Positions 1 through 5,303 of a stretch of 5,303 nucleotides of DNA are shown in pieces. The stretch is from positions 1 through 5,303 of the forward strand of contig QMPN01000219.1 of the NCBI GenBank assembly GCA_003648575.1, given 5' to 3'. The position numbers were made by a program, and so were the translations under genes. This stretch comes from Bacteroidota bacterium (lineage in GTDB: Bacteria > Bacteroidota > Bacteroidia > Bacteroidales > B18-G4). Within the stretch, counting starts at the first letter, position 1; every line of letters begins with the position of its first letter. A model generated the notes under the pieces. The model searched no databases. It worked only from the letters and a program-made list of their open reading frames with translations, and had not been told where the DNA came from.

Positions 1-557
1 AAGGTGGGATCTTTATCGATGATGTGAACCTGAAAGATTATAAGATAGAAGATGTTCGCGGATTGATGGGCATCGTAACACAGGAATCCATACTGTTTAA
101 CGATACCGTCTTCAACAACATCGCCTTCGGCATGCATAATGTCAGCGAAGAAGATGTGATCGAAGCTGCCAAAGTGGCCAATGCCCATGAGTTCATCGAC
201 AAGATGCCTGAAGGTTACCAGACCAATATCGGTGACCGGGGCACCAAGCTTTCCGGCGGACAGAAGCAGCGACTCAGCATTGCCCGGGCCGTATTGCGGA
301 ACCCGCCTATCCTGATCATGGATGAAGCCACTTCTGCGCTGGACACTGAATCAGAACGACTGGTGCAGGAAGCCCTCGCCAATGTGATGAGCAACCGTAC
401 CTCGATCGTGATCGCTCACAGGTTATCGACCATCAAGTTTGCTGATGAGATCATCGTGTTACAAAAAGGAAAGATCGTAGAGAGGGGCGATCATGATAAT
501 CTCATCGCTCAGAATGGCATTTACAGGAAGTTGCATGACCTGCAATCCTTTGCCTAA
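1..557 (+). CDS. MsbA-like ABC exporter, C-terminal nucleotide-binding domain (5' partial)
   Basis: This is the ATP-binding end of a fused permease/ATPase ABC exporter that would use ATP hydrolysis to move a lipid or other hydrophobic substrate across the inner membrane. The frame is open to the left edge (first full codon at base 3), so the GTG at 24 is an internal Val codon and not a start. Visible motifs in order are the Q-loop (GIVTQES, Gln codon at 81-83), the ABC signature LSGGQ (249-263), Walker B with its catalytic Glu (ILIMDEATSALD, from 309), and the switch His in IAHRLST (417-419). Walker A and the membrane domain should lie just upstream of the window. The NVMSNRTS-IVIAHRLSTI region and the LFNDTVFNNIAFG segment after the Q-loop resemble the MsbA/lipid A exporter type, but the substrate cannot be told from this part. 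No intrinsic terminator is visible after the stop. The domain is intact to its normal C-terminus. Confidence 0.95.
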   Translation, partial: GGIFIDDVNLKDYKIEDVRGLMGIVTQESILFNDTVFNNIAFGMHNVSEEDVIEAAKVANAHEFIDKMPEGYQTNIGDRGTKLSGGQKQRLSIARAVLRNPPILIMDEATSALDTESERLVQEALANVMSNRTSIVIAHRLSTIKFADEIIVLQKGKIVERGDHDNLIAQNGIYRKLHDLQSFA

Positions 558-626
558 GGGATAGGTCTTTACCGTGCGTTCCAATACACTAACCGAATAT
601 CCGCGTATGGCTATTTCTTCAGCATG

Positions 627-722
627 CACCTCACCCCCTTAACCCCCTGCCCCCTTTTCCCCCTCTTCCCTCGCCGACGCTCGGGACCGGCTCTAGAGGA
701 GAGGAGGCCAGGGGGTGAGGTG
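627..722. repeat. Nested palindromic REP-like intergenic element
   Basis: This element has perfect 13-bp inverted arms: CACCTCACCCCCT at 627-639 and its reverse complement at 710-722. Inside is an imperfect second stem, 661-672 with 696-707 (8 Watson-Crick and 2 G-T pairs of 12). At the tip is a 4-bp stem, GCCG 673-676 with CGGC 688-691. Bases 640-660 have almost no partner on the right side and carry extra C5 runs. The left half is nearly all pyrimidine and the right half purine-rich. There is no coding potential and no T-run, so it is not a classic terminator. The layout and the pyrimidine-rich arms resemble the dispersed REP-type palindromes of many bacterial genomes. Copy number cannot be judged from one window. 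Confidence 0.7.
634..663 (-). other. Putative G-quadruplex motif (four G5 runs) on the - strand
   Basis: On the + strand there are four runs of exactly five C, at 634-638, 643-647, 650-654 and 659-663. Read on the - strand they become four G5 tracts separated by loops of 4 (AAAA), 2 (CA) and 4 (TTAA) bases. This fits the usual G3+N1-7 quadruplex pattern with room to spare, and a fifth run of three (668-670) follows. The motif is part of the palindromic element, so fold-back pairing competes with quadruplex formation. Folding is predicted from sequence only. Confidence 0.6.
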
Positions 723-736
723 TCAAATAATATTCC

Positions 737-744
737 TAAATTTG
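737..744 (+). promoter_or_regulatory. Candidate Bacteroidota -7 promoter box (TAAATTTG) for the DUF5606 gene
   Basis: TAAATTTG is an exact match to the Bacteroidetes -7 consensus TAnnTTTG. It ends 15 bases before the ATG at 760, so transcription would start around 748-751 with a very short leader of about 10 bases. No TTTG-like -33 box is seen about 20 bases upstream, where the right arm of the palindrome lies instead. The box fits the position of a promoter for the DUF5606 gene but is only one short motif in an A/T-rich stretch. Confidence 0.5.
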
Positions 745-759
745 CGTAAAATATAGCGC

Positions 760-1209
760 ATGATGGATTTAACAGAAATACTCTCAATATCGGGGAAGCC
801 CGGATTGCATAAAATGATCTCTCAGACCAAAGGCGGAATGCTGGTGGAATCTATGTCGGATCAAAAACGTTTCCCTGTCTTTGCTCATGAAAAGGTCAGC
901 TCGCTAGAGGAGATCAGCATTTTCACTGAAACTGACGACATCCCGCTCAAGGATGTGTTCAAAAAAATTAATGAGATGATGGAAGGCGACAAAGCACTCA
1001 GCCACAAATCATCTTCAGATGAGCTGAAGGATTTCTTTGATGATGTCGTTCCGGATTACGACAAGGAAAGGGTATATGTTTCTGATATCAAGAAGGTAAT
1101 ACAATGGTACAATGTGCTGCATGAGATGGAGATGCTCGACTTCACAGAAGAGGAAGAAGCTGAAGGTGATGGCACAGAAGAAGTTAATGAAGAAAACGAT
1201 AAAGAATAA
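760..1209 (+). CDS. DUF5606 family protein of unknown function
   Basis: This is a 149-residue soluble protein that I recognise as DUF5606, a family characteristic of Bacteroidota. The recognisable parts are the opening segment DLTEILSISGKPGLHK (residues 3-18), a GGMLVES strand (25-31), the FAHEKVSSLEEISIF block (41-55), and a second helical region around 100-125 (DYDKERVYVSDIKKVIQWYNVL). The last 22 residues are very acidic (runs of Glu, with Asp), as is common at the variable end of this family. There is no signal peptide, membrane segment or recognisable catalytic motif. Two ATGs are adjacent (760 and 763). Members I recall begin with a single Met before Asp-Leu, so the second is equally possible. 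The gene has its own promoter-like box upstream and a strong terminator downstream, so it is probably transcribed alone. Its molecular role is not known to me. Confidence 0.88.
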   Translation: MMDLTEILSISGKPGLHKMISQTKGGMLVESMSDQKRFPVFAHEKVSSLEEISIFTETDDIPLKDVFKKINEMMEGDKALSHKSSSDELKDFFDDVVPDYDKERVYVSDIKKVIQWYNVLHEMEMLDFTEEEEAEGDGTEEVNEENDKE

Positions 1210-1214
1210 AACAG

Positions 1215-1242
1215 TCCCCCCGAGCATTCGGGGGGATTTTTT
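1215..1242 (+). terminator. Rho-independent terminator after the DUF5606 gene, directly before pyrK
   Basis: A perfect 9-bp G/C-rich stem, TCCCCCCGA (1215-1223) with TCGGGGGGA (1228-1236), has a GCAT loop and is followed at once by TTTTTT (1237-1242). This is a textbook intrinsic terminator. It starts 6 bases after the DUF5606 stop codon and its T-run ends 8 bases before the pyrK ATG at 1251. It therefore lies where the pyrK leader and ribosome-binding region would be. It may simply end the upstream transcript, or some transcripts may read through it. Confidence 0.93.
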
Positions 1243-1250
1243 ATAACAAT

Positions 1251-2015
1251 ATGAAAAGAATTGAAGACTTACATCTTAAGGAGCTCAGGTGGCTGAACAG
1301 CAACTCCTATGTGCTTGAACTAAGCGGGTCTGAAGCCATACATGATATCAGGCCGGGCATGTTCGCAGAAGTCAGGGTCGACAATCACCCGGAGGTTTTC
1401 CTGAGAAGGCCTTTCTCCTATCTCGATTATAATAAAGATGAAAAAACTGTGAGTTTCTTTGTGAAGGCCATCGGCAAAGGGACCCGCAAACTCGGAACCC
1501 TGAAGCAGGGAGACACAGTAAACGTCGTGCACCCACTGGGTAATGTTTTCAGCATTCCTGAAAACAAAAAAGTACTTATTACGGGTGGCGGATCCGGCAT
1601 TGCACCTTTCATTATGCTAGGAAGAGCGCTTAAAGCAGCAGGCAATGAGGTTCATATTATTACAGGTGGAAGAACGGAAGAGGACATTCTCTTCTCTTCA
1701 GCATTCGAAGAATATGGTGAAGTTTATTGCACCACGGAAGACGGGAGCAAGGGAGAGAAAGGCCTGCTGACACAGCACAGCCTCTTTGAAGGTTCGTTCG
1801 ATTTTGACCTGATATACACCTGCGGGCCCGAAGGCATGATGAAGGCAGTGGCCAAAATCGCAAAAGAGCAGGACATAGAATGTGAAGCCTCGCTGGAGAA
1901 CCTGATGGCCTGCGGCTTCGGGGTATGCCTTTGCTGCATTCAGGAAACCGACAAAGGCAACCTCTGCGTATGTACCGAAGGACCTGTTTTTAATACAAAA
2001 GACTTAAAATGGTAG
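1251..2015 (+). CDS. pyrK: Dihydroorotate dehydrogenase B (NAD+), electron-transfer subunit PyrK
   Basis: PyrK is the iron-sulfur flavoprotein subunit of class 1B dihydroorotate dehydrogenase. It passes electrons from the FMN of PyrD through a [2Fe-2S] cluster and FAD to NAD+, in de novo UMP synthesis in the cytoplasm. The 254-residue length is normal. The FAD-binding motif LRRPFSY is at residues 51-57, the nucleotide-binding loop GGGSGIAPF at 112-120, and the NAD-side CGPEGMM at 191-197. The cluster ligands are expected to be C221, C226, C229 and C241 (C-x4-C-x2-C-x11-C), in the family's usual MACGFG context and followed by TEGPVF. Extra Cys at 228 and 239 lie close to the ligands. The ATG at 1251 is supported because the first strand ([21 protein letters not shown]) is aligned as in relatives. 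No Shine-Dalgarno is visible; the leader is A/T-rich. It overlaps pyrD by 7 bases, which suggests coupled translation and balanced subunit supply. Confidence 0.96.
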   Translation: MKRIEDLHLKELRWLNSNSYVLELSGSEAIHDIRPGMFAEVRVDNHPEVFLRRPFSYLDYNKDEKTVSFFVKAIGKGTRKLGTLKQGDTVNVVHPLGNVFSIPENKKVLITGGGSGIAPFIMLGRALKAAGNEVHIITGGRTEEDILFSSAFEEYGEVYCTTEDGSKGEKGLLTQHSLFEGSFDFDLIYTCGPEGMMKAVAKIAKEQDIECEASLENLMACGFGVCLCCIQETDKGNLCVCTEGPVFNTKDLKW

Positions 2016-2920
2016 ATCTCAGCATAAAAATTCACGAACTGGAATTCAAAAACCCGGTCTCTACTGCCTCGGGAACCTTTGGATATGGAGAAGAGTTTGT
2101 TGATTTCTTCGATCCGGGCCAGCTAGGTGGAATATTCATCAAGGGCCTTACCCTCAAGAACAGGGATGGCAACCCCTACCCCAGGATGGCAGAAACCGCC
2201 AGCGGCATGTTAAATGCGGTAGGTCTTCAGAACAAAGGCATCGACCATTTTATCGAAAATATATACCCGAGGTTAAAGAAATTTGACACACATATTATTG
2301 CCAACGTGAATGGCTCCACGGTAGAGGATTATATCGCCCTCACTGAACGTGTGAATGAGCTGGAACATATTCCGGCCATAGAGCTGAACATCTCCTGCCC
2401 CAATGTAAAAGAAGGAGGAATGGCCTTTGGCGTAAGCTGTCCATCCGCCATTGCGGTGACTGAGGCCGTCAGGAAAGTTTATGATAAAACACTGATCGTC
2501 AAGCTTTCACCGAATGTGACAGATATTGCAGAAATGGCAGCAGCCGTGGAAGGTGCCGGAGCTGATTCTATTTCACTGGTGAATACGCTCCTTGGGATGG
2601 CCATCGATGCTGAATCACGCAAACCCTTACTCTCAACCATCACCGGTGGGCTGTCAGGCCCGGCCATCAAACCCATTGCCCTACGCATGGTATGGCAGGT
2701 GTACAAAGCTGTTAAGATCCCAATATTCGGTATGGGCGGCATTATGAATGCTACAGATGCCATCGAGTTCATGCTTGCCGGTTCCAGTGCTGTACAGGTA
2801 GGGACTGCATGCTTCATCGATCCGCAAGCTCCTGTAAAAATTGTTCAGGGCATCGAAGAATATATGGACAGTCATGGTGTCAAGGATGTGAAAGAGTTGG
2901 TTGGAGCCTTGAAATCCTAA
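2009..2920 (+). CDS. pyrD: Dihydroorotate dehydrogenase B (NAD+), catalytic subunit PyrD (class 1B)
   Basis: This FMN-binding TIM-barrel subunit oxidises dihydroorotate to orotate, the fourth step of pyrimidine synthesis. Its 303 residues match the class 1 soluble enzymes, and there is no N-terminal membrane helix as in class 2. Visible motifs are [13 protein letters not shown] (15-27), the FMN/substrate segment [13 protein letters not shown] (44-56), NAVGLQNKG (69-77) and [13 protein letters not shown] (125-137). The catalytic base should be C130, since class 1 enzymes use Cys where class 2 uses Ser. Further along are VKLSPNV (164-170), VNT (191-193), [10 protein letters not shown] (213-222) and the phosphate-binding GMGGI (241-245) and QVGTA (263-267). 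The pairing with pyrK immediately upstream marks it as the NAD-linked 1B type and not the fumarate-dependent 1A type. The ATG overlaps the pyrK stop region (ATGGTAG), so translation is probably coupled. Other pyr genes are not in the window. Confidence 0.97.
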   Translation: MVDLSIKIHELEFKNPVSTASGTFGYGEEFVDFFDPGQLGGIFIKGLTLKNRDGNPYPRMAETASGMLNAVGLQNKGIDHFIENIYPRLKKFDTHIIANVNGSTVEDYIALTERVNELEHIPAIELNISCPNVKEGGMAFGVSCPSAIAVTEAVRKVYDKTLIVKLSPNVTDIAEMAAAVEGAGADSISLVNTLLGMAIDAESRKPLLSTITGGLSGPAIKPIALRMVWQVYKAVKIPIFGMGGIMNATDAIEFMLAGSSAVQVGTACFIDPQAPVKIVQGIEEYMDSHGVKDVKELVGALKS

Positions 2921-2981
2921 ACATTTCTCATGTGCCATGTGGAATGAATTTATTAACTTCACCCTCCCTTAATTAAAAACT

Positions 2982-3371
2982 ATGAAATCTCCTCTTTCTG
3001 ATGATCCTATGCTGGTGCTTGAACTGGCAGGTATCGAGATCGACTACTGCCCCCTCACCCATGGCATATGGCTGGATAGTGGCGAACTGGAGGAACTTTA
3101 TGAAGACGGAAAGGAAGCAGATGAGCTTCTGGCATCACTAAAAGTAGATGAGGGCAACCGGGAAAAGAAGATCCATTGCCCGATTTGCAATAAGAAAATG
3201 GAAAAAGTAAAAGTTCGCAACAAAGTGGTCATCGACCGTTGCACGAGGGGGCATGGCTTATGGTTCGACGAGGGGGAACTCCTGGAGGTCCTTAAGATGG
3301 AGCCCGGAGAAGGAGAAGGAAAGGTAGCGGCCATACTCAAAGAAATGTTTAAGCATCAATTAAAGAAATAA
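2982..3371 (+). CDS. TFIIB-type zinc-ribbon (zf-TFIIB) protein with two half-alike repeats
   Basis: This 129-residue soluble protein is built of two copies of the zf-TFIIB unit, whose hallmark is a Cys pair, a second metal-binding pair, then G-x-W-[LF]-D-x-G-E-L. Repeat 2 (about 64-103) has CPIC (C66, C69), then C87 and H91 before GLWFDEGEL. Repeat 1 (about 1-40) keeps C23 and H27 before GIWLDSGEL, but Ser3 and Ser6 stand where the first Cys pair is expected (SPLS in place of CPxC). Only the second ribbon therefore looks able to bind zinc fully. A charged linker with helix-like [11 protein letters not shown] joins them, and the C-terminal 20 residues are Lys-rich. The function of such proteins is not established. 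The ATG at 2982 gives the natural start of repeat 1. It follows pyrD by 61 bases with no clear promoter or terminator between, and precedes lemA by 32 bases, so it probably belongs with lemA. Confidence 0.85.
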   Translation: MKSPLSDDPMLVLELAGIEIDYCPLTHGIWLDSGELEELYEDGKEADELLASLKVDEGNREKKIHCPICNKKMEKVKVRNKVVIDRCTRGHGLWFDEGELLEVLKMEPGEGEGKVAAILKEMFKHQLKK

Positions 3372-3403
3372 ATAAAAGATTTAATCCAATAAATACTAAA
3401 ATT

Positions 3404-3958
3404 ATGGTCCCATTATTTGTAATCCTCGGAATTCTTGTCATCCTGGTCATCTGGTTTGTAGGCATCTACAACTCATTGATCAAATTACGTAACCAGGTAA
3501 AAAACGCCTGGTCGCAGATCGATGTTCAGCTGAAGCGTCGTCATGACCTCATTCCCAACCTCCTGGAAACCGTAAAAGGTTATATGAAGCATGAGCGGGA
3601 AACGCTCGAGAATATCACAGCATACCGTAGCCAGGCCATGAATGCCAGCAGCGTTGGAGAGAAAGCCCAGGCTGAAGGACTGCTGGGTGGAGCACTTGGG
3701 GCGCTGAAGATAGCCGTTGAAGCCTATCCCGACTTGAAAGCAAACCAGAATTTTCTCAGCCTGCAGGAAGAACTGACCTCTACTGAGAACAAGATATCTT
3801 TTTCAAGGCAGAACTATAACGACCAGGTGCTGTTCTATAACAACAAGATACAGATGTTCCCTTCCAACATAGTTGCGGGCATGTTCACCTTTAAGGAAGA
3901 AGAGTTCTTCGAGCTTGAAGATCCTTCAGAAAAAGCAGTTCCAAAAGTAGCATTTTAA
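3404..3958 (+). CDS. lemA: LemA family membrane-anchored protein
   Basis: This 184-residue protein is of normal LemA length. One hydrophobic segment (about residues 3-22, [19 protein letters not shown]) anchors the N-terminus in the membrane. The LemA core follows, [20 protein letters not shown] then [20 protein letters not shown] (about 22-61), with a helical bundle to about 155 and the C-terminal [10 protein letters not shown] block (152-161). LemA was first named from a Listeria epitope. Its biochemical role is unsettled, though genomes often place it beside HtpX-like or other membrane proteins. Here the M48 protease starts only 6 bases after its stop, so the two are almost certainly co-transcribed. 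The start lies in an A/T-rich leader without a Shine-Dalgarno, normal for Bacteroidota. No odd composition or truncation is seen. Confidence 0.94.
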   Translation: MVPLFVILGILVILVIWFVGIYNSLIKLRNQVKNAWSQIDVQLKRRHDLIPNLLETVKGYMKHERETLENITAYRSQAMNASSVGEKAQAEGLLGGALGALKIAVEAYPDLKANQNFLSLQEELTSTENKISFSRQNYNDQVLFYNNKIQMFPSNIVAGMFTFKEEEFFELEDPSEKAVPKVAF

Positions 3959-3964
3959 GGTATT

Positions 3965-5164
3965 ATGTGGGAACTCATCCGCGCTAACCGGAGGAAGTCT
4001 TTCGTCCTCTTCATCCTGATGGGCATCGGGCTGATACTGCTGGGAGCAGCCATCAGTTATTTTGTGAACCCTGCCGGGATGGGTATTGATGGGATCATCA
4101 TCGCCCTGCTGATCTGGATCATCATGTCACTGATCAGCTATTACCGCGGTGCCAAGATACTGCTGGCGGCCAGCAAAGCAAAAAAGGTCACCTCCGATGT
4201 TCATCCACAGCTATTCAACATTGTTGAGGAGATGAAGATCGCCTCGGGCATGGAATATATGCCAGAGATATACATCATAAATGAAGAAGCACCCAATGCA
4301 TTTGCAGCCGGGCGCAGCCCGAAACATGCTGTAGTAGCAGTTACTGCAGGCCTTTTAGCAAGACTTAACAGGGATGAACTTCAGGGTGTTATCGCACATG
4401 AAATGGCTCATGTGTATAATCGCGATATCCGCTTCATGACCCTGGCCGGGGTTATGCTGGGAAGTATCGTGCTCATTTCACAGATCTTTTTACGCGGGAT
4501 GCTATTCACCGGTGGAGGAGCAAGATACCGTTCTTCCAATTCAAGCGGCGGACAGAGCCAGGGTATCGTAATGATCGTGGCCCTGGTACTGGCGATCCTG
4601 GTGCCGATATTTGCAGGAATACTCTACTACGCTATCTCCCGCAAGAGAGAATACCTTGCAGATGCAACGGGTGTGCGTTTCAGCCGCTACCCGGAAGGAC
4701 TGGCTTCAGCACTGGAAAAGATCTCCGGAAGCAAGATCGAAATGAAATCATCGAATGATGTTACAGCACCCATGTACATTGCCCTGCCATTTTCTAAAAA
4801 GAAAAAAGCAGCCGCAGGATTACACAGCACTCACCCGCCCATAAAAGAGAGGATCAGGATACTAAGGGCCATGCAGGGGGCAGGCTTTATGGACTACCAG
4901 GCGGCCTATTCAGAAGTAAAAGGGAAAAAGTCAGGGATCATCCCAAAATCAGGTCTGGCCGATACTGACAATTCCGGTATCAGGCAAGCTTTCGCTGAAA
5001 GTGATGTAAAAAGATCGGCAAAAAGAAATGCCGGCGACATCATGATGGCAGTAAACCAATACCGCTTCATTAACTGCGACTGTGGCCTGCGCATGAAGGT
5101 GCCACCTGAATTTAAGAAGAAAAGTATATCATGTACCAAATGCGGTACAGTTCATACACTTTAA
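3965..5164 (+). CDS. HtpX-like M48 family membrane zinc metalloprotease with C-terminal zinc ribbon
   Basis: This is an integral membrane zinc endopeptidase of family M48, probably degrading misfolded or selected membrane proteins with its active site on the cytoplasmic face. Of 399 residues, two hydrophobic segments near the N-terminus (about 12-33 and 43-59) and two after the active site (about 156-178 and 201-224) match HtpX topology. The catalytic motif is HEMAH (H145, E146, H149), and the third zinc ligand should be E229 in REYLADATG. The HSTHPPIKERI block (287-297) is typical of the family. Beyond the usual end, a linker of about 65 residues leads to C371-x-C373 and C390-x2-C393, a probable zinc ribbon ending at the C-terminus. 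HtpX of E. coli is about 290 residues, so this extension of about 90 residues is an addition. AAGG at 3957-3960, overlapping the lemA stop, is a weak ribosome site. Co-transcription with lemA is likely. I leave the symbol blank because several M48 subtypes share these motifs. Confidence 0.93.
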   Translation: MWELIRANRRKSFVLFILMGIGLILLGAAISYFVNPAGMGIDGIIIALLIWIIMSLISYYRGAKILLAASKAKKVTSDVHPQLFNIVEEMKIASGMEYMPEIYIINEEAPNAFAAGRSPKHAVVAVTAGLLARLNRDELQGVIAHEMAHVYNRDIRFMTLAGVMLGSIVLISQIFLRGMLFTGGGARYRSSNSSGGQSQGIVMIVALVLAILVPIFAGILYYAISRKREYLADATGVRFSRYPEGLASALEKISGSKIEMKSSNDVTAPMYIALPFSKKKKAAAGLHSTHPPIKERIRILRAMQGAGFMDYQAAYSEVKGKKSGIIPKSGLADTDNSGIRQAFAESDVKRSAKRNAGDIMMAVNQYRFINCDCGLRMKVPPEFKKKSISCTKCGTVHTL

Positions 5165-5165
5165 C

Positions 5166-5303
5166 TTATTTTGTGCCGATAACAGCAGCACTCTCCATGA
5201 TCATTTTCCTGTTATACTCAAATGCCAGGTCCTGGTAATTGATCAGGTCAATGATGGTTCCGATAAAACACAATCCGGCAGTGAACAGGTACAGCAGTCC
5301 CAT
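5166..5303 (-). CDS. TM2 domain-containing membrane protein, C-terminal end (5' partial)
   Basis: On the - strand an open frame enters from the right edge and ends with TAA at 5166-5168, giving 45 visible residues. The start GLLYLFTAGLCFIGTIIDLI matches the second membrane helix of the TM2 domain, which ends in the (I/L)DL motif, and is followed by a polar tail (INYQDLAFEYNRKM...). The Met at the very edge is most likely internal, because this helix is normally preceded by a first helix and a Gly/Arg/Phe-rich turn, which would lie outside the window. TM2 proteins are small two-helix membrane proteins of unknown role in bacteria. The gene converges on the M48 protease gene with a single base between the stop codons. 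Confidence 0.8.
   Translation of the reverse strand: MGLLYLFTAGLCFIGTIIDLINYQDLAFEYNRKMIMESAAVIGTK

Noticed and set aside
24..26. GTG as a start codon for the first gene
   Set aside because: The frame is open to the window edge and the residues before it (GGIFIDD) continue the ABC domain, so it is internal.
559..602. GGATA/TATCC distant inverted repeat after the ABC gene as a terminator
   Set aside because: The arms are only 5 bases with a 34-base loop and no T-run, so it is expected by chance.
1075..1082. TATGTTTC as a pyrK promoter box inside the DUF5606 gene
   Set aside because: It matches the -7 consensus in all but the last base but has no -33 partner and lies about 170 bases upstream, inside coding sequence and before the terminator.
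1015..1227. A - strand open frame of 70 codons opposite the DUF5606 gene
   Set aside because: It is antisense to a recognisable gene and starts inside the terminator hairpin; its hydrophobic, Phe-rich look is the mirror of the acidic Glu/Lys-rich tail.
2479..2962. Two - strand open frames opposite the end of pyrD (2479-2817 and 2681-2962)
   Set aside because: They are shadows of a well-conserved pyrD; no family motif or start region supports them.
2921..2981. Separate promoter between pyrD and the zf-TFIIB gene
   Set aside because: No TAnnTTTG-like box is present; only a short CATGTG direct repeat (2929-2934 and 2936-2941) and a TTAATTAA palindrome are seen, both too short to mean much.
5132..5149. 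TGTACC/GGTACA 6-bp inverted repeat near the end of the M48 gene as a terminator
   Set aside because: The stem is short and has no T-run next to it on either strand; it encodes the conserved Cys-x2-Cys of the zinc ribbon, so it is probably chance.

Overview
The window looks like a chromosomal segment of a Bacteroidota (Bacteroidetes) bacterium. The evidence is a DUF5606 protein (a family I know essentially from that phylum), A/T-rich start regions with no clear Shine-Dalgarno sequence, and an exact match to the phylum's -7 promoter box (TAnnTTTG) upstream of the DUF5606 gene. Nothing here looks like a phage, plasmid, transposon gene or CRISPR array. Gene density is high and all genes but the last are on the + strand.

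Layout: (1) 1-557 is the C-terminal ATP-binding part of an MsbA-like ABC exporter, cut by the window edge. (2) 558-759 is the only sizeable non-coding stretch. It holds a nested palindromic, REP-like element (627-722) with four C5 runs, giving a G-quadruplex motif on the - strand, and then a promoter-like box. (3) 760-1209 encodes a DUF5606 protein and is closed by a strong intrinsic terminator (1215-1242). (4) 1251-2920 holds pyrK and pyrD, overlapping by 7 bases. They encode the two subunits of the NAD-dependent (class 1B) dihydroorotate dehydrogenase of de novo pyrimidine synthesis. (5) 2982-5164 is a same-strand cluster of a TFIIB-type zinc-ribbon protein, LemA, and an HtpX-like M48 membrane metalloprotease with an extra C-terminal zinc ribbon. 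(6) 5166-5303 on the - strand is the C-terminal end of a TM2-domain membrane protein, convergent with the protease gene and one base away from it.

How the genes work together: PyrK (FAD and [2Fe-2S]) takes electrons from PyrD (FMN) and passes them to NAD+ as dihydroorotate becomes orotate. LemA and M48/HtpX-like proteases are often neighbours in bacteria and probably act together at the membrane; the zinc-ribbon protein just upstream may belong to the same unit. The ABC exporter and the DUF5606 gene look like independent neighbours.

The window is mostly ordinary. The points most worth a second look are the nested palindrome with its G-quadruplex motif, the intrinsic terminator that ends only 8 bases before the pyrK start codon, and the doubled zinc-ribbon theme in the LemA/M48 cluster.
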